A stretch of DNA of 34,299 nt from Oscillatoria sp. GTDB lineage: Bacteria; Cyanobacteriota; Cyanobacteriia; Cyanobacteriales; Laspinemataceae. Location of the stretch: positions 1 to 34,299 of the forward strand of contig JAABSJ010000043.1 of the NCBI GenBank assembly GCA_011390515.1, in the 5' to 3' direction. A program made the translations under genes and the position numbers. Of the stretch, positions 25,475-34,128 are shown piece by piece. The notes beneath the pieces were generated by a model that had not been told where the DNA came from, made no database searches, and saw only the letters and a list, made by a program, of their open reading frames with translations. Positions within the stretch are counted from its first letter, which is position 1. Every line of letters begins with the position of its first letter.

Positions 25475-25888
25475 ATGAGCAATCCCTTAAAACACTTAAA
25501 ATATTTACCCTGGACTTCCCTGCTGCCGGTTGCGGGCCTCACGACTCAATTTGTAGCTGCAGTTGAGGTCTGGTTGGGTTATGGTGCCACGCAATCTGGC
25601 GCCCTTCGGAATGCCTTGACTTTACTCTATGCACCTCCTTTAGGAACCTTGGTTTTATTTGCATTGGGGATGGGAATGGGGGCGATCGCTGTCTATGGAT
25701 GCGAACTTTGGAATCGGTCCATGCTCAATACCGGGAGTCTGTGGGCCTTAGCCTTTTGCTTACTCCTCGGTCTGTTCATTAAGTCCCTCCTCCCCATCCC
25801 CGGGTTACTCGTGGATCTTTCCCAACTGTCTTTTATCGCCCTGGTGGTGGGCATTTTCTGGAAGGGCCGACCTTACATCCGCCGCTAA
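25475..25888 (+). CDS. Small integral membrane protein, unknown function
   Basis: A 137-residue protein with about three or four membrane segments: a weaker one at 13-32, a long one at 47-76 (LTLLYAPPLGTLVLFALGMG), then 87-105 and 110-128. It ends in a basic tail, KGRPYIRR. No family is recognised. It starts ATGAGCAATCCC with no clear Shine-Dalgarno. It stands alone, divergent from the giant kinase gene and convergent with the coiled-coil gene downstream. Confidence 0.7.
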   Translation: MSNPLKHLKYLPWTSLLPVAGLTTQFVAAVEVWLGYGATQSGALRNALTLLYAPPLGTLVLFALGMGMGAIAVYGCELWNRSMLNTGSLWALAFCLLLGLFIKSLLPIPGLLVDLSQLSFIALVVGIFWKGRPYIRR

Positions 25889-26012
25889 CTCCCCTAGGCG
25901 GCACTCCCTTGAGCTTGATCCCCACCCCAGGATTGAGAATTGAGCATTGAGGATTGTAGAGGGATTGTCCTTGCTCAATTGTCAATCCTTGAGCCTTGAT
26001 TTTTGACTGGGC

Positions 26013-26041
26013 AAAAAAAAATCCCGCTCAAGTTGAACGGG
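26013..26041 (-). terminator. Rho-independent-type terminator, minus strand
   Basis: Read on the minus strand, a hairpin of CCCG/CGGG plus an inner TCA/TGA-type stem is followed by a run of nine T. It lies about 185 bp beyond the stop of the minus-strand gene 26227-26757. A second hairpin, GGTGCAT-CTACTA-ATGCACC (26052-26071), lies just upstream of it. The rest of the 338-bp gap contains ATTGAG-rich short repeats (25930-25995) and no gene. Confidence 0.5.
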
Positions 26042-26226
26042 AAGCCATCAGGGTGCATCTACTAATGCACCTTATATTAACCCATGAGGGGTGTAACCCC
26101 ACAGTTCTTTAACAAAAATTTATAAAGTCGCCGAAAAGGTCCAAATCTCGTTCACGGGCTCGGGATTATTTCACCCTATTCAAGTAAATATTACAGATTA
26201 ATTATTCAGGATTTAGCTAAATTGCG

Positions 26227-26757
26227 CTAGTCTAGCAAGTCAGAAAACTCCAAGGCAGCTAATTGAGCCCGACGCTGAGAGAGTTGAAACTCCAAAGATT
26301 CGATTTCCGAAAGCAGTTGCTGTCGTCGTTGTTCCACCCCATCGGTTTGCAAAGCTAGAAAAGCTTCAATATCCGGCCATAATTCCACCGCCCAATCTTT
26401 ACTGGCACTCCGGTATTCTTTGATAATCTGCACCGTGCCATTGGGCTCAAGCACAAATAAACTGTACAACCGCTTCTGAGTGGATTTTTTGCTGCCTTTT
26501 TTCTCGCAATGCAGATAGAGTCCGGGTTGTTGAAAGGTTTGGACACTGAGGTTACTGACAAAATCACCCAGAATCGAATACCCATCGGTAGCGGTGGTAT
26601 CGACTCCCTCAACTCGCTTGCACCAGTTCCCTGATTTTTCGGAAAGACTGCCTTCCCAAAACCCCGGTGCATTCAGGAAGGCTTCTTTAAGATTAACCAG
26701 AAAGGATTCACTCATGGATTTAAAGTTGAATTGGGGGACGGGGCGATCGCCTGTCAT
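26227..26757 (-). CDS. Coiled-coil-tailed protein of unknown function
   Basis: A 176-residue protein. The N-terminal two thirds look globular (FLNAPGFWEGSLSEKSGNW, then YLHCEKK...RLYSLFVLEPNG). The last 40 residues form a clear coiled coil (RRQQLLSEIESLEFQLSQRR). Translation could also begin at the second Met (ATG at 26713-26715, MSESFLVNLKEAFLN), which would remove a short leader containing a HIP1 site. Neither start has a Shine-Dalgarno. No family is recognised and there is no signal peptide. Confidence 0.65.
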   Translation of the reverse strand: MTGDRPVPQFNFKSMSESFLVNLKEAFLNAPGFWEGSLSEKSGNWCKRVEGVDTTATDGYSILGDFVSNLSVQTFQQPGLYLHCEKKGSKKSTQKRLYSLFVLEPNGTVQIIKEYRSASKDWAVELWPDIEAFLALQTDGVEQRRQQLLSEIESLEFQLSQRRAQLAALEFSDLLD

Positions 26758-26810
26758 GGAAAAAAATCAATCAGGACTCTCCCTGGGTGGATAGCGCGAA
26801 CTTCGAGGAG

Positions 26811-27179
26811 TTACTTGGTAGAGAGTGAACCCCATTGAGCTTCACCGGGCATCGGTTGAGTGGTCACCTGTTTGCTCTGATTTCGCACGGATTTCTTTTC
26901 CCAACGAGGTGCGCTGGGGGTTGCCGACTCGGATCCAGTGGAGTCTGGATGGGGAGGGATTGATTCTTCGGGCGATCGCGACTCTGAGAGTTCCGGTATC
27001 AGTTCGGCAGTCATTTCTCTGGGTTCAGCATCGGCAGTTCTTGGCGAAACCCACGGGGTACGTCCCAGGGAGCGAGTTTTTTTCGGACGACGGACCACAG
27101 GTTTGGGCTTGTTCGGGTCCGCAATGAACCAGAGAACGGCAAAAATAACGAAGATATCTAATAGCAGCATTTCCAACAT
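26811..27179 (-). CDS. Small membrane-anchored protein with disordered tail
   Basis: 122 residues from the ATG at 27177-27179 (MLEMLLLDIFVIFAVLWFIA), chosen over an in-frame TTG two codons upstream because AAGG lies about nine bases before it. Residues 1-20 form one membrane helix. The remainder begins with a basic stretch (PKPVVRRPKKTRS) and then becomes a low-complexity Pro/Ser/Glu tail, expected to be disordered. Function unknown. The 309-bp gap upstream (27180-27488) shows only a 7-bp dyad at 27437-27460 (CCCGGTG/CACCGGG). Confidence 0.55.
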   Translation of the reverse strand: MLEMLLLDIFVIFAVLWFIADPNKPKPVVRRPKKTRSLGRTPWVSPRTADAEPREMTAELIPELSESRSPEESIPPHPDSTGSESATPSAPRWEKKSVRNQSKQVTTQPMPGEAQWGSLSTK

Positions 27180-27488
27180 AATCAAACCTTAAATCGTGCG
27201 GCAGAATAACCCTAGAGTGGGGTCGGGTTGCGATCGCCGACCGGAAAGCAACAGTCAACAACTGTCCCCTCTGCGGCCAGGGCGATTCCCTTCTTGATTG
27301 TAGAGTTTCAGAGGACCAAGAGCCAACTGTTTACTTGAGAAACCCTCCAGGTTTAACCGGGTTGCTCACCGCAAGATCGGGATTCAAGCCCCACAAAGCT
27401 GAGTCAGAACCCCCCTTTCTGGCGATCGCTGGGTCACCCGGTGAAGTTTCACCCACCGGGGAACCCCACCCTGAATCCAGAGGCGATG

Positions 27489-27686
27489 CTACAGTCTGGG
27501 GTTTTGTGCTTTCGGTTCCATTTGGGATTCTGGGATATCCGGCGCGGGGATAGTTTGTTTTAGGTGATAACCCTGATGATCCATTTCTCGCACAAAATTA
27601 ATCGGTTCCTCCGGTTCTACTGGGGGTGCTTCCCCTGGGGGTGGCGCGTCCCGTCTCAGTTTTTTAAGTTTAGCTTTTCGTCCCAT
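27489..27686 (-). CDS. Short basic/proline-rich protein of unknown function
   Basis: 65 residues from the ATG at 27684-27686, which has GGAG about nine bases upstream. The N-terminus MGRKAKLKKLRRDAPPPGEA is strongly basic and followed by a proline/acidic stretch, then FVREMDHQGYHLKQTIPA. Small proteins with this kind of MGRKAKLKK start occur in cyanobacteria, but no function is known to me. The frame can be extended upstream to a GTG at 27701. Confidence 0.5.
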   Translation of the reverse strand: MGRKAKLKKLRRDAPPPGEAPPVEPEEPINFVREMDHQGYHLKQTIPAPDIPESQMEPKAQNPRL

Positions 27687-27793
27687 TGTATCAGTCTCCA
27701 CGGAGGTTTTAACTGAATTTTAGCGAAATTTTGTCTGAATTAATTCAGGGTTTCACAGTTTTGAGGGCTGGTGTCTGGTTTCTGGAGGACTGG

Positions 27794-28315
27794 CTAATTG
27801 CAGATTAAAAATTGAGTCACAATTTGACCCCGGCGACCCTGGGGAGTGATGACATTGGCAAAATAGCCGCGACGATCCTCTACGGTTACGAGGGTCCCAT
27901 TGGGGACAGTGGCAATCACTTCTCCACCGGGCGATCGCAGGTTAACGGGTCCCTCTTCTAAGGTTTTGACCTGCATCGACCCTGTAAACCGAGTGTTCCC
28001 GTAATGATGGTAGGTGAGAAAGCGTTCGGCAACCCAACCTGTCAACCCACCTGGGGCGGTTATTTCTGACCAATTTCCACTGCGATCGCCTGCATTAAAT
28101 AACACCACTGTGCCATTCGGAACCGTTCCCCGGATTCTGGCAGTCGTATCGGTATTCTCTCGCACATTCAGCACACCCCCTTCTGTCGTCACCCGACGAT
28201 ACCAGGTCCGGCAGTTGGGGTCAACATTCTCCTCGGATTGTGCCAAACTCAATGGCACAACCGCCAAAATTGTGCATAAGCTCAATACAGTGGAGATAAC
28301 AAAATTGCGTTTCAT
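27794..28315 (-). CDS. Secreted protein with two SH3-like domains
   Basis: 173 residues from MKRNFVISTVLSLC (ATG at 28313-28315), preceded by an excellent AGGAGGG. A signal peptide with a hydrophobic core ends at about PLSLAQS (cleavage near residue 26), so the product is periplasmic or exported. The mature part holds two bacterial SH3 domains: GGVLNVRENTDTTARIRG to GWVAERF, and GPVNLRSPGGEVIATVPNGT to the end. Such domains usually bind cell-wall peptides. Single cysteines near the mature N-terminus and at the C-terminus (FLICN) could form a disulfide. No catalytic domain is attached. Confidence 0.85.
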   Translation of the reverse strand: MKRNFVISTVLSLCTILAVVPLSLAQSEENVDPNCRTWYRRVTTEGGVLNVRENTDTTARIRGTVPNGTVVLFNAGDRSGNWSEITAPGGLTGWVAERFLTYHHYGNTRFTGSMQVKTLEEGPVNLRSPGGEVIATVPNGTLVTVEDRRGYFANVITPQGRRGQIVTQFLICN

Positions 28316-28397
28316 TTCAACCCTCCTATAATATCGGCGATCGCAGTGATCTGATGTTTTTTCAGGGACCTGGGCAGATTCTTTTATGATCAAGATA

Positions 28398-28590
28398 TAG
28401 CGGTTCGCTGACTCTCATGGTACAGATATGAGGAGTGCGTTGGCGCAGCCAGTGCGTTAGCACTAACATCTTGCTCCCTAGTCGCTAGAATAATAGCGAA
28501 CAAGATGTTTGGGCACCACGCACACGAGTAAGAGCCAACGCACTCCTGAATATTAATAGCCTCTGTACTTCATGAGTCCGGGAACCGCTA
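28398..28590. mobile_element. MITE-like element with nested inverted repeats and TA flanks
   Basis: The 193-bp segment begins TAGCGGTT and ends AACCGCTA, with TA immediately outside both ends (28396-28397 and 28591-28592), as for Tc1/IS630-type insertions. Further nested pairs are AGGAGTGCGTTGGC (28431-28444) with its complement at 28534-28547, AACATCTTG (28465-28473) with CAAGATGTT (28501-28509), and TCGCTA/TAGCGA at the centre. The whole can fold into one long imperfect hairpin. It encodes nothing. It ends 5 bp from the stop codon of the S8 protease. Confidence 0.6.
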
Positions 28591-28595
28591 TAAAC

Positions 28596-31500
28596 TTAAC
28601 CCAAGATATCGAATACACCATCCTCAATAATACCATTGGGATTGGCGGTTCCGGTGATAATTTGCTCCACTTGTTGGGGGGTTAAATTTGGATTAGCACT
28701 GAGCATCAGTGCAGCTACGCCACTGACAACAGGTGCTGCCATTGAGGTTCCTTTCCAGAAATCGTAGGTATTAATGGGCACAGAGGAATAGATATCTTCT
28801 CCCGGTGCAACCACATAATTAAGGATGTCACTACCTGCCCGATTGGTAAAGTCAGCAATCTGGCGATCGCGAGTGACTGCACCGACTGCAATGCCGAATT
28901 CCGAGGCATAAGCGGCTGGATATCGGACGGAACTAAAACGTTGATCTCCTCCAGCAGAGTTTAATCCATCATTTCCAGACGCTGAGACAATAACTGCTCC
29001 TTTTTCTCGGGCATAAATCAGGGCTTCTTTCAGGGGATTATTCACACTCCCGCCGCCCAAACTCAAGTTAATCACCCTTGCGCCATTATCCACAGCATAG
29101 CGAATTCCGCTGGCAATCCGTTCTTCTTTTCCGGTAAATGCACCAATGACCGGGACGGGCATAATAACGGCATTGGGAGCAATTCCCGTATTCCCAATGC
29201 CATTATTATTTCCTGCAATAATTCCGGCGACATGGCTGGCATGACCCTCTAATGGATCGATGCGATTAATCTGATTATTGCCATCCAAGAAATTCCAGCC
29301 GATGATATCATCTACAAATCCATTGCCATCATCATCAATGCCATTGCCGTTGATTTCATTCGGGTTTGTCCAAATGCTTCCGGCTAACTGGGGGTGAGTA
29401 TAGTCTAAATAACCATCAATGACGGCAACAATCACCCCTTCACCCGTATAACCTTGATTCCAAACGGCGGGTGCATTCACCATATCTGAAACCCAATTTG
29501 AACCCACCTGGGTCGGCATTTCAGGGAAGGGTTCGGTCCCGATCGCCGCTGCCACTGCCCCGGCTGCATTCACCATTCCATAACCCGATGAGCGATTAAA
29601 AAGCTGGGGAGAAAGACTCAAATCATAGGCAGTTGGACCACCCACTTGGGACACCAAAATTTGATAGTTTCCTGGATCTAGGGTGAGGTGAATTTGTTCT
29701 AATGTCGAACCTTTTTGGGTGGAAAGGGCAACCAGTTCCTCGGGTTCAATGGCTTGATTAAAATTGCGGTCCTGAACTAAATACAACTCGGCATTCGCAC
29801 TTAATCCATCTAAAAATAGGCTGATGGTTTGAGGGCGATCGAGTTGGAATTGGTAAAAATCATTAGGATTTTCAGGTCCAAGGATTCCTGATGTGCGCTG
29901 TACGCGATCGAGCAACCCGAAGTTAAACGCATCGGCGACCCCATTCCCCGCTCCATTCGGCGGAAGTTCGGGAGCATTCGCTTCTAACCAGAGATTATAA
30001 GTGCTATCTCCTTGGATAGTATTGACTCGGACAAAATAGGTTCCCGGACTCAAAATTCGGTTAATTTTCTCCTGAGCCGCACCCTGAGATTCCGAGGTAA
30101 CAATGACTTCATCTGGATCAATGATCCCATTGCCATTGATATCTTCAATCAACGAAAGTTGAGCATTGCCACTGAGTTCATAAAGAAACAGGTTAACCTC
30201 TTTAAAAGCATCCAGAGTAAACTTATAATAGTCTTCTGGGTTTGTGCTTTCCAGAAAATCACTCGGCATTTGCGCCTCGGATAACAGTCCCACATCGGCG
30301 GCAGTCGCCAAGGTATTTCCGGCTCCGGAAGAGGGCAGGGTGGGAGCCGTTTTATCGATGGTGAGGAAATAGGGTGTATTTCCGCCAACCTTAACCACCC
30401 CCAGAAAATAAGTTCCTTGTCCAAGTACCCGATTAATTTGGGGCGTTAAAGTGGGTTCTTCTCCGGGATAGGTAATAAATTCCTGGAAGGTAAAGATTCC
30501 ATCATTATTGATATCCTGCATCAAGAAAAAATCCGCAGGCTGTTCTAAACTTTGCAGTTTGATATCAACATTTCGAGTCTGATCTAGCTCGAATTGATAA
30601 AAGTCGTAAGGATTGGCTTCGCCGATAAAGTCTGCTACTTCAAAGCGATCGCGTAATCCCCCAATCTGCCCGAAACTAATAGGTTCCGTATTTCTCGCTC
30701 CCGATGCGGGGACTCCCGCTGGAATAGACTCGATCATTAAATCGTAAGCCGTCTCATTATCAACCTGAACAACTCGGGCAAAGTAGGTTCCCGGTTGCAA
30801 CCCTGAGAGGTAAACTGTAGCAGGATAGGGTTCGGGTTCTTCCACGGGTCGGAAGGAATTGAGATACTCCATGAAGTCAATTTCTCCATCCCCGTTTAAA
30901 TCAATCAGGTTGCGAGTATTATTAGTTTGGGTTGAAACAATTTCTCCACTATCGATAATGCCATTCCCATTGCGATCCTGAATGACTTGAATTTGCAGAT
31001 TAGCACTTAAATTATCCAAAGATAACCGTAAATCGCTGGCGGAATTGACGGTAAAGCGATAGAAATCTTGGAAATTTTGAACACCAATAAACCCTTGATG
31101 GGCTTGAGGACGGGTTACATCTCCAATCCATAATGCCTCATTTAAAGTATTACCAGGATGAGCTTGCAAGAGGCGACTCGATGGAACGGCAGAGACGTTA
31201 ATCTGGTAAGCGGTATCTCCCTGATCTTCAGAAACTTTAACAAAATAGGTTCCCGGTGCCGTGGCAAAGCGATCAAGTTGTGAGACGGGAGCTTTCTCCG
31301 CAGCGATCGCCGCTTGCACTTCAGCATCATCGGGAATCCCATTATTATTCAGGTCCCGAATTAACTGAATGTTCGCCGAGGCATTGCTGCCGTCCAATTT
31401 GACACTGATATCACTAAAGGTATCTAGGCGAAACTTATAATAGTCTTCGGTATCTACAGAGGTGACGACGGGACGAGTGTTGGGATCGGCTCCTACGGTG

Positions 31501-32045
31501 TGAGACGAATTGATTACCCCGAGATCTCCGGGTAAATAGCGACGTCCTTCGGCAATCCCGGTATTCAGCAAATGGTGGAATGCTGCACGGCGATCGCCTC
31601 CTAACGCTTGCTCTAAATCCGGATTAACCGCTAAGTAGTAGTCCAAATCGAGAAATTGGGAAAATCGGCGATTTTCAGCAAATCCTCGGGTTGAAAAATG
31701 TTGAAATGCCCCTTCCAGGTTGCCCGCAAATGCCGAGGCAAGGCCGGGATTTCCATTCACATAAAAATTGAGGTCGAGCAAGGGGGAGAAACTCCGCCCC
31801 TCCGCAATCCCCCACCCTTGAAGATGCCTTAATATTTGGCTGTTAGATGTGAGTCCAGCAAAGGCTAATTCAGGATATTGTTCTCGATAATAATTGAGAT
31901 TGACAAACGGGGAAAAAGATCGTCCTTCCTCTAAACCCGAGGTTTGAAAATGTCGGTACAGTCGGTCTGGTGTGGCAATTCCCACAGCGGCCAAATCCGG
32001 ATTGGCAGCGAGGTAATAACTAGCATCAAATAATTCTAAAGACAT
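28596..32045 (-). CDS. Large S8 (subtilisin-family) serine protease with N-terminal repeats and calcium-loop PPC-like domains
   Basis: 1149 residues from MSLELFDASYYL (ATG at 32043-32045; an in-frame TTG upstream adds 29 residues). Residues of about 1-185 are four copies of a 45-residue repeat with YYLAANPDL and GLEEGRSFSPF-type motifs. Then come about five PPC-like beta domains (DYYKFTLD...PGTYFVRV), most with an EF-hand/dockerin-like loop such as DRNGNGIIDSGE, DLNGDGEIDFME and DINGNGIIDPDE. The subtilisin domain is last (about 835-1149), with Asp877 (AVIDGYLDYTHP), His935 (EGHASHVAG), Asn1025 (SASGNDG) and Ser1101 (GTSMAAP), so the catalytic set is complete. The Asp motif is IDGY instead of the common IDTG. 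No signal peptide is visible, so export, if any, must use another route. Probably extracellular and calcium-stabilised (inference). Confidence 0.9.
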   Translation of the reverse strand: MSLELFDASYYLAANPDLAAVGIATPDRLYRHFQTSGLEEGRSFSPFVNLNYYREQYPELAFAGLTSNSQILRHLQGWGIAEGRSFSPLLDLNFYVNGNPGLASAFAGNLEGAFQHFSTRGFAENRRFSQFLDLDYYLAVNPDLEQALGGDRRAAFHHLLNTGIAEGRRYLPGDLGVINSSHTVGADPNTRPVVTSVDTEDYYKFRLDTFSDISVKLDGSNASANIQLIRDLNNNGIPDDAEVQAAIAAEKAPVSQLDRFATAPGTYFVKVSEDQGDTAYQINVSAVPSSRLLQAHPGNTLNEALWIGDVTRPQAHQGFIGVQNFQDFYRFTVNSASDLRLSLDNLSANLQIQVIQDRNGNGIIDSGEIVSTQTNNTRNLIDLNGDGEIDFMEYLNSFRPVEEPEPYPATVYLSGLQPGTYFARVVQVDNETAYDLMIESIPAGVPASGARNTEPISFGQIGGLRDRFEVADFIGEANPYDFYQFELDQTRNVDIKLQSLEQPADFFLMQDINNDGIFTFQEFITYPGEEPTLTPQINRVLGQGTYFLGVVKVGGNTPYFLTIDKTAPTLPSSGAGNTLATAADVGLLSEAQMPSDFLESTNPEDYYKFTLDAFKEVNLFLYELSGNAQLSLIEDINGNGIIDPDEVIVTSESQGAAQEKINRILSPGTYFVRVNTIQGDSTYNLWLEANAPELPPNGAGNGVADAFNFGLLDRVQRTSGILGPENPNDFYQFQLDRPQTISLFLDGLSANAELYLVQDRNFNQAIEPEELVALSTQKGSTLEQIHLTLDPGNYQILVSQVGGPTAYDLSLSPQLFNRSSGYGMVNAAGAVAAAIGTEPFPEMPTQVGSNWVSDMVNAPAVWNQGYTGEGVIVAVIDGYLDYTHPQLAGSIWTNPNEINGNGIDDDGNGFVDDIIGWNFLDGNNQINRIDPLEGHASHVAGIIAGNNNGIGNTGIAPNAVIMPVPVIGAFTGKEERIASGIRYAVDNGARVINLSLGGGSVNNPLKEALIYAREKGAVIVSASGNDGLNSAGGDQRFSSVRYPAAYASEFGIAVGAVTRDRQIADFTNRAGSDILNYVVAPGEDIYSSVPINTYDFWKGTSMAAPVVSGVAALMLSANPNLTPQQVEQIITGTANPNGIIEDGVFDILG

Positions 32046-32442
32046 CGGCGATCGGTCCAGGAGTGTTTTATATTCGCTAGGATGACTTCTATTAAAGCAC
32101 TGAGTTCCAGAAACCGTTGAATTTAGCAACAATAGTTCATGCTTGTTGCTACGCTAGGGGCATTCTAGTCCATGTATCTCTCATAGGGGCATCCCGAATC
32201 GGTGAGCGATCGCCAACGCACCACTCAGGGTATCCACCTGATTCCTTCAAAACCTGATTCCATCCCATGACCCGATTCAATGCTACCCTCAAACCGATCG
32301 CCTCCGGTTCAAGTTTTTGCTGCGGTTAAATCAAGCATCATTGCCCCCGATTTCTGATACAATAGGAACTCATTAGTCGGCTTTAGGAGTGACCACAACA
32401 GGAGTGAACGACGTTCTGTTACCACCCAATTCTAGGAACAAA
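32046..32442. other. Divergent promoter region between the S8 protease and mutL
   Basis: 397 bp between divergent genes. It holds one TACAAT -10-like box at 32358-32363 oriented toward mutL, without a matching -35, and scattered GCGATCG half-sites. No gene, tRNA or strong dyad is seen. Confidence 0.4.
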
Positions 32443-34113
32443 ATGCCAACCGGGTTACGGATTATCCAAACCCTACCCCCAGATGTCGTCCATCTGATCG
32501 CTGCCGGAGAGGTCATCGACTCTCTAGCGGCAGTGTTGCGGGAATTAGTAGAAAACGCCCTAGATGCCGGTGCAACGCGGATCTCGGTGTCGGTGTGGCC
32601 CCAACTCTGGCGGGTGCGGGTGGCAGACAATGGATCGGGGATGGATTTGCCGAATTTGCAACAGGCGGCCACTGCCCATAGTACCAGCAAAATCCACCAT
32701 GTTTACGATTTGTGGAACATTACCAGTCTGGGATTTAGAGGTGAAGCCCTACATAGTTTAGCGCAGTTGTCCCAGTTAGAAATTAAAAGTCGAGTGGCAG
32801 AAGGTGAGGGATGGTGTGTGAAATACAATTCCCAAGGTGAGGCAGTGCAAGTCCAACCCACGGCGATCGCCCCAGGAACGATTGTGACCGTATCCGATCT
32901 GTTTGAACGCTGGAAACCCCGGCGTCAGGGGTTGCCCTCGGTTCCTCAGCAAGTGCGAACAATTCAGCAGATGATTCAGCACATCGCCTTATGTCATCCT
33001 CAAGTGCATTGGCAGGTGGAACAAGACGATCGCCCTTGGTTTAAAATTACCCCAGGACAAAGCGCCCAACAGATTCTGCCCCAAATTCTGCGCGGGGTCA
33101 AGAGTGGGGATTTAGAAGCCTTAACCCTATCCGTGAGTGAGGCAGAATCCCTCTCCCTGGTGTTGGGATTACCCGATCGCTGTCATCGTCAACGTCCCGA
33201 TTGGGTCAAGGTAGCAGTCAACGGACGCTGTGTGCGATCGCCAGAATTGGAACAAACCCTGATTGCTGGATTTGCCCGAACCTTACCCCGCGATCGCTAC
33301 CCCGTTTGCTTGCTACATCTGCAAATTTCCCCAGAACAAATCGACTGGAACCGCCATCCCGCCAAAGCAGAAATTTATCTCAAGAATATCCAGCAATGGC
33401 AGGAACGAATCAGTGAGGCGATCGCTCAAGGGTTGCAGTTAAATCCAGAAACCACCCCTGATGCCGCACAACACCGCGTCACCCAACTCCTGAAAGCATC
33501 CGAAGAAAAAGGTGCCTATCACCTCAACCCGACCCCCGGCGAGAATTCCCAATCCCGCAGTCGGACCCAACCCCTGCATCTGCGCGCCGTCGCCCAAGTC
33601 AGCCAAATGTATATTGTCGCCGAACATCCCAACGGATTATGGTTAGTGGAACAACATATCGCTCATGAGCGCATTTTATACGAACAACTCTGCGATCGGT
33701 GGCAACTTATCCCCATCGAACCCCCCATCGTCCTCAATCAACTCACCCCCGCCCAACTCGAACAACTCAACCGCCTCGGACTCGATATCCAACCCTTTGG
33801 CAGCGAATTATGGGCCGTTCGCACCCTCCCCGAACTGTTAGCAGAACGGGACGATTGTGCCGACGCCCTCATCGAACTCAGCCTAGGGGGAGACTTACAA
33901 CAAGCACAAGTTGCCACCGCCTGCCGCAGCGCCATCCGCAACGGCACCCCCCTCACCTTACCCCAAATGCAGGATATTTTAGACCGCTGGCAACGCACCC
34001 GCAACCCCCGCACCTGTCCCCACGGCAGACCCATCTATTTATCCTTAGAAGAGTCATCCCTCGCCCGCTTTTTCCGCCGTCACTGGGTCATCGGCAAAAG
34101 TCACGGCATTTAA
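32443..34113 (+). CDS. mutL: DNA mismatch repair protein MutL
   Basis: Couples MutS mismatch recognition to strand incision and excision. 556 residues from ATG 32443 (MPTGLRIIQTL), preceded by AGGAA; an in-frame GTG at 32389 is less likely. The N-terminal GHKL ATPase motifs are complete: IAAGEV, ELVENALDAGAT, DNGSGMD, HSTSKI and LGFRGEAL. VNGRCVRSPELEQTL and NRHPAKAEI mark the second domain. The C-terminal dimerisation/endonuclease domain has LVEQHIAHERILYEQL and CPHGRPI. The nuclease motif is EQHI-x2-E-x4-E, with Glu and Ile in place of Asp and Ala of the usual DQHA form, but acidic ligands are kept. The length is typical of cyanobacterial MutL. It is followed after 15 bp by the repeat array. 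Confidence 0.96.
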   Translation: MPTGLRIIQTLPPDVVHLIAAGEVIDSLAAVLRELVENALDAGATRISVSVWPQLWRVRVADNGSGMDLPNLQQAATAHSTSKIHHVYDLWNITSLGFRGEALHSLAQLSQLEIKSRVAEGEGWCVKYNSQGEAVQVQPTAIAPGTIVTVSDLFERWKPRRQGLPSVPQQVRTIQQMIQHIALCHPQVHWQVEQDDRPWFKITPGQSAQQILPQILRGVKSGDLEALTLSVSEAESLSLVLGLPDRCHRQRPDWVKVAVNGRCVRSPELEQTLIAGFARTLPRDRYPVCLLHLQISPEQIDWNRHPAKAEIYLKNIQQWQERISEAIAQGLQLNPETTPDAAQHRVTQLLKASEEKGAYHLNPTPGENSQSRSRTQPLHLRAVAQVSQMYIVAEHPNGLWLVEQHIAHERILYEQLCDRWQLIPIEPPIVLNQLTPAQLEQLNRLGLDIQPFGSELWAVRTLPELLAERDDCADALIELSLGGDLQQAQVATACRSAIRNGTPLTLPQMQDILDRWQRTRNPRTCPHGRPIYLSLEESSLARFFRRHWVIGKSHGI

Positions 34114-34128
34114 AAAATAATTCCCCAA

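Noticed and set aside
32046-32132. Upstream TTG start for the S8 protease, possibly with a signal peptide
   Set aside because: The extension is polar and contains no hydrophobic core, so it gives no signal peptide; the ATG at 32045 begins directly at the first repeat.
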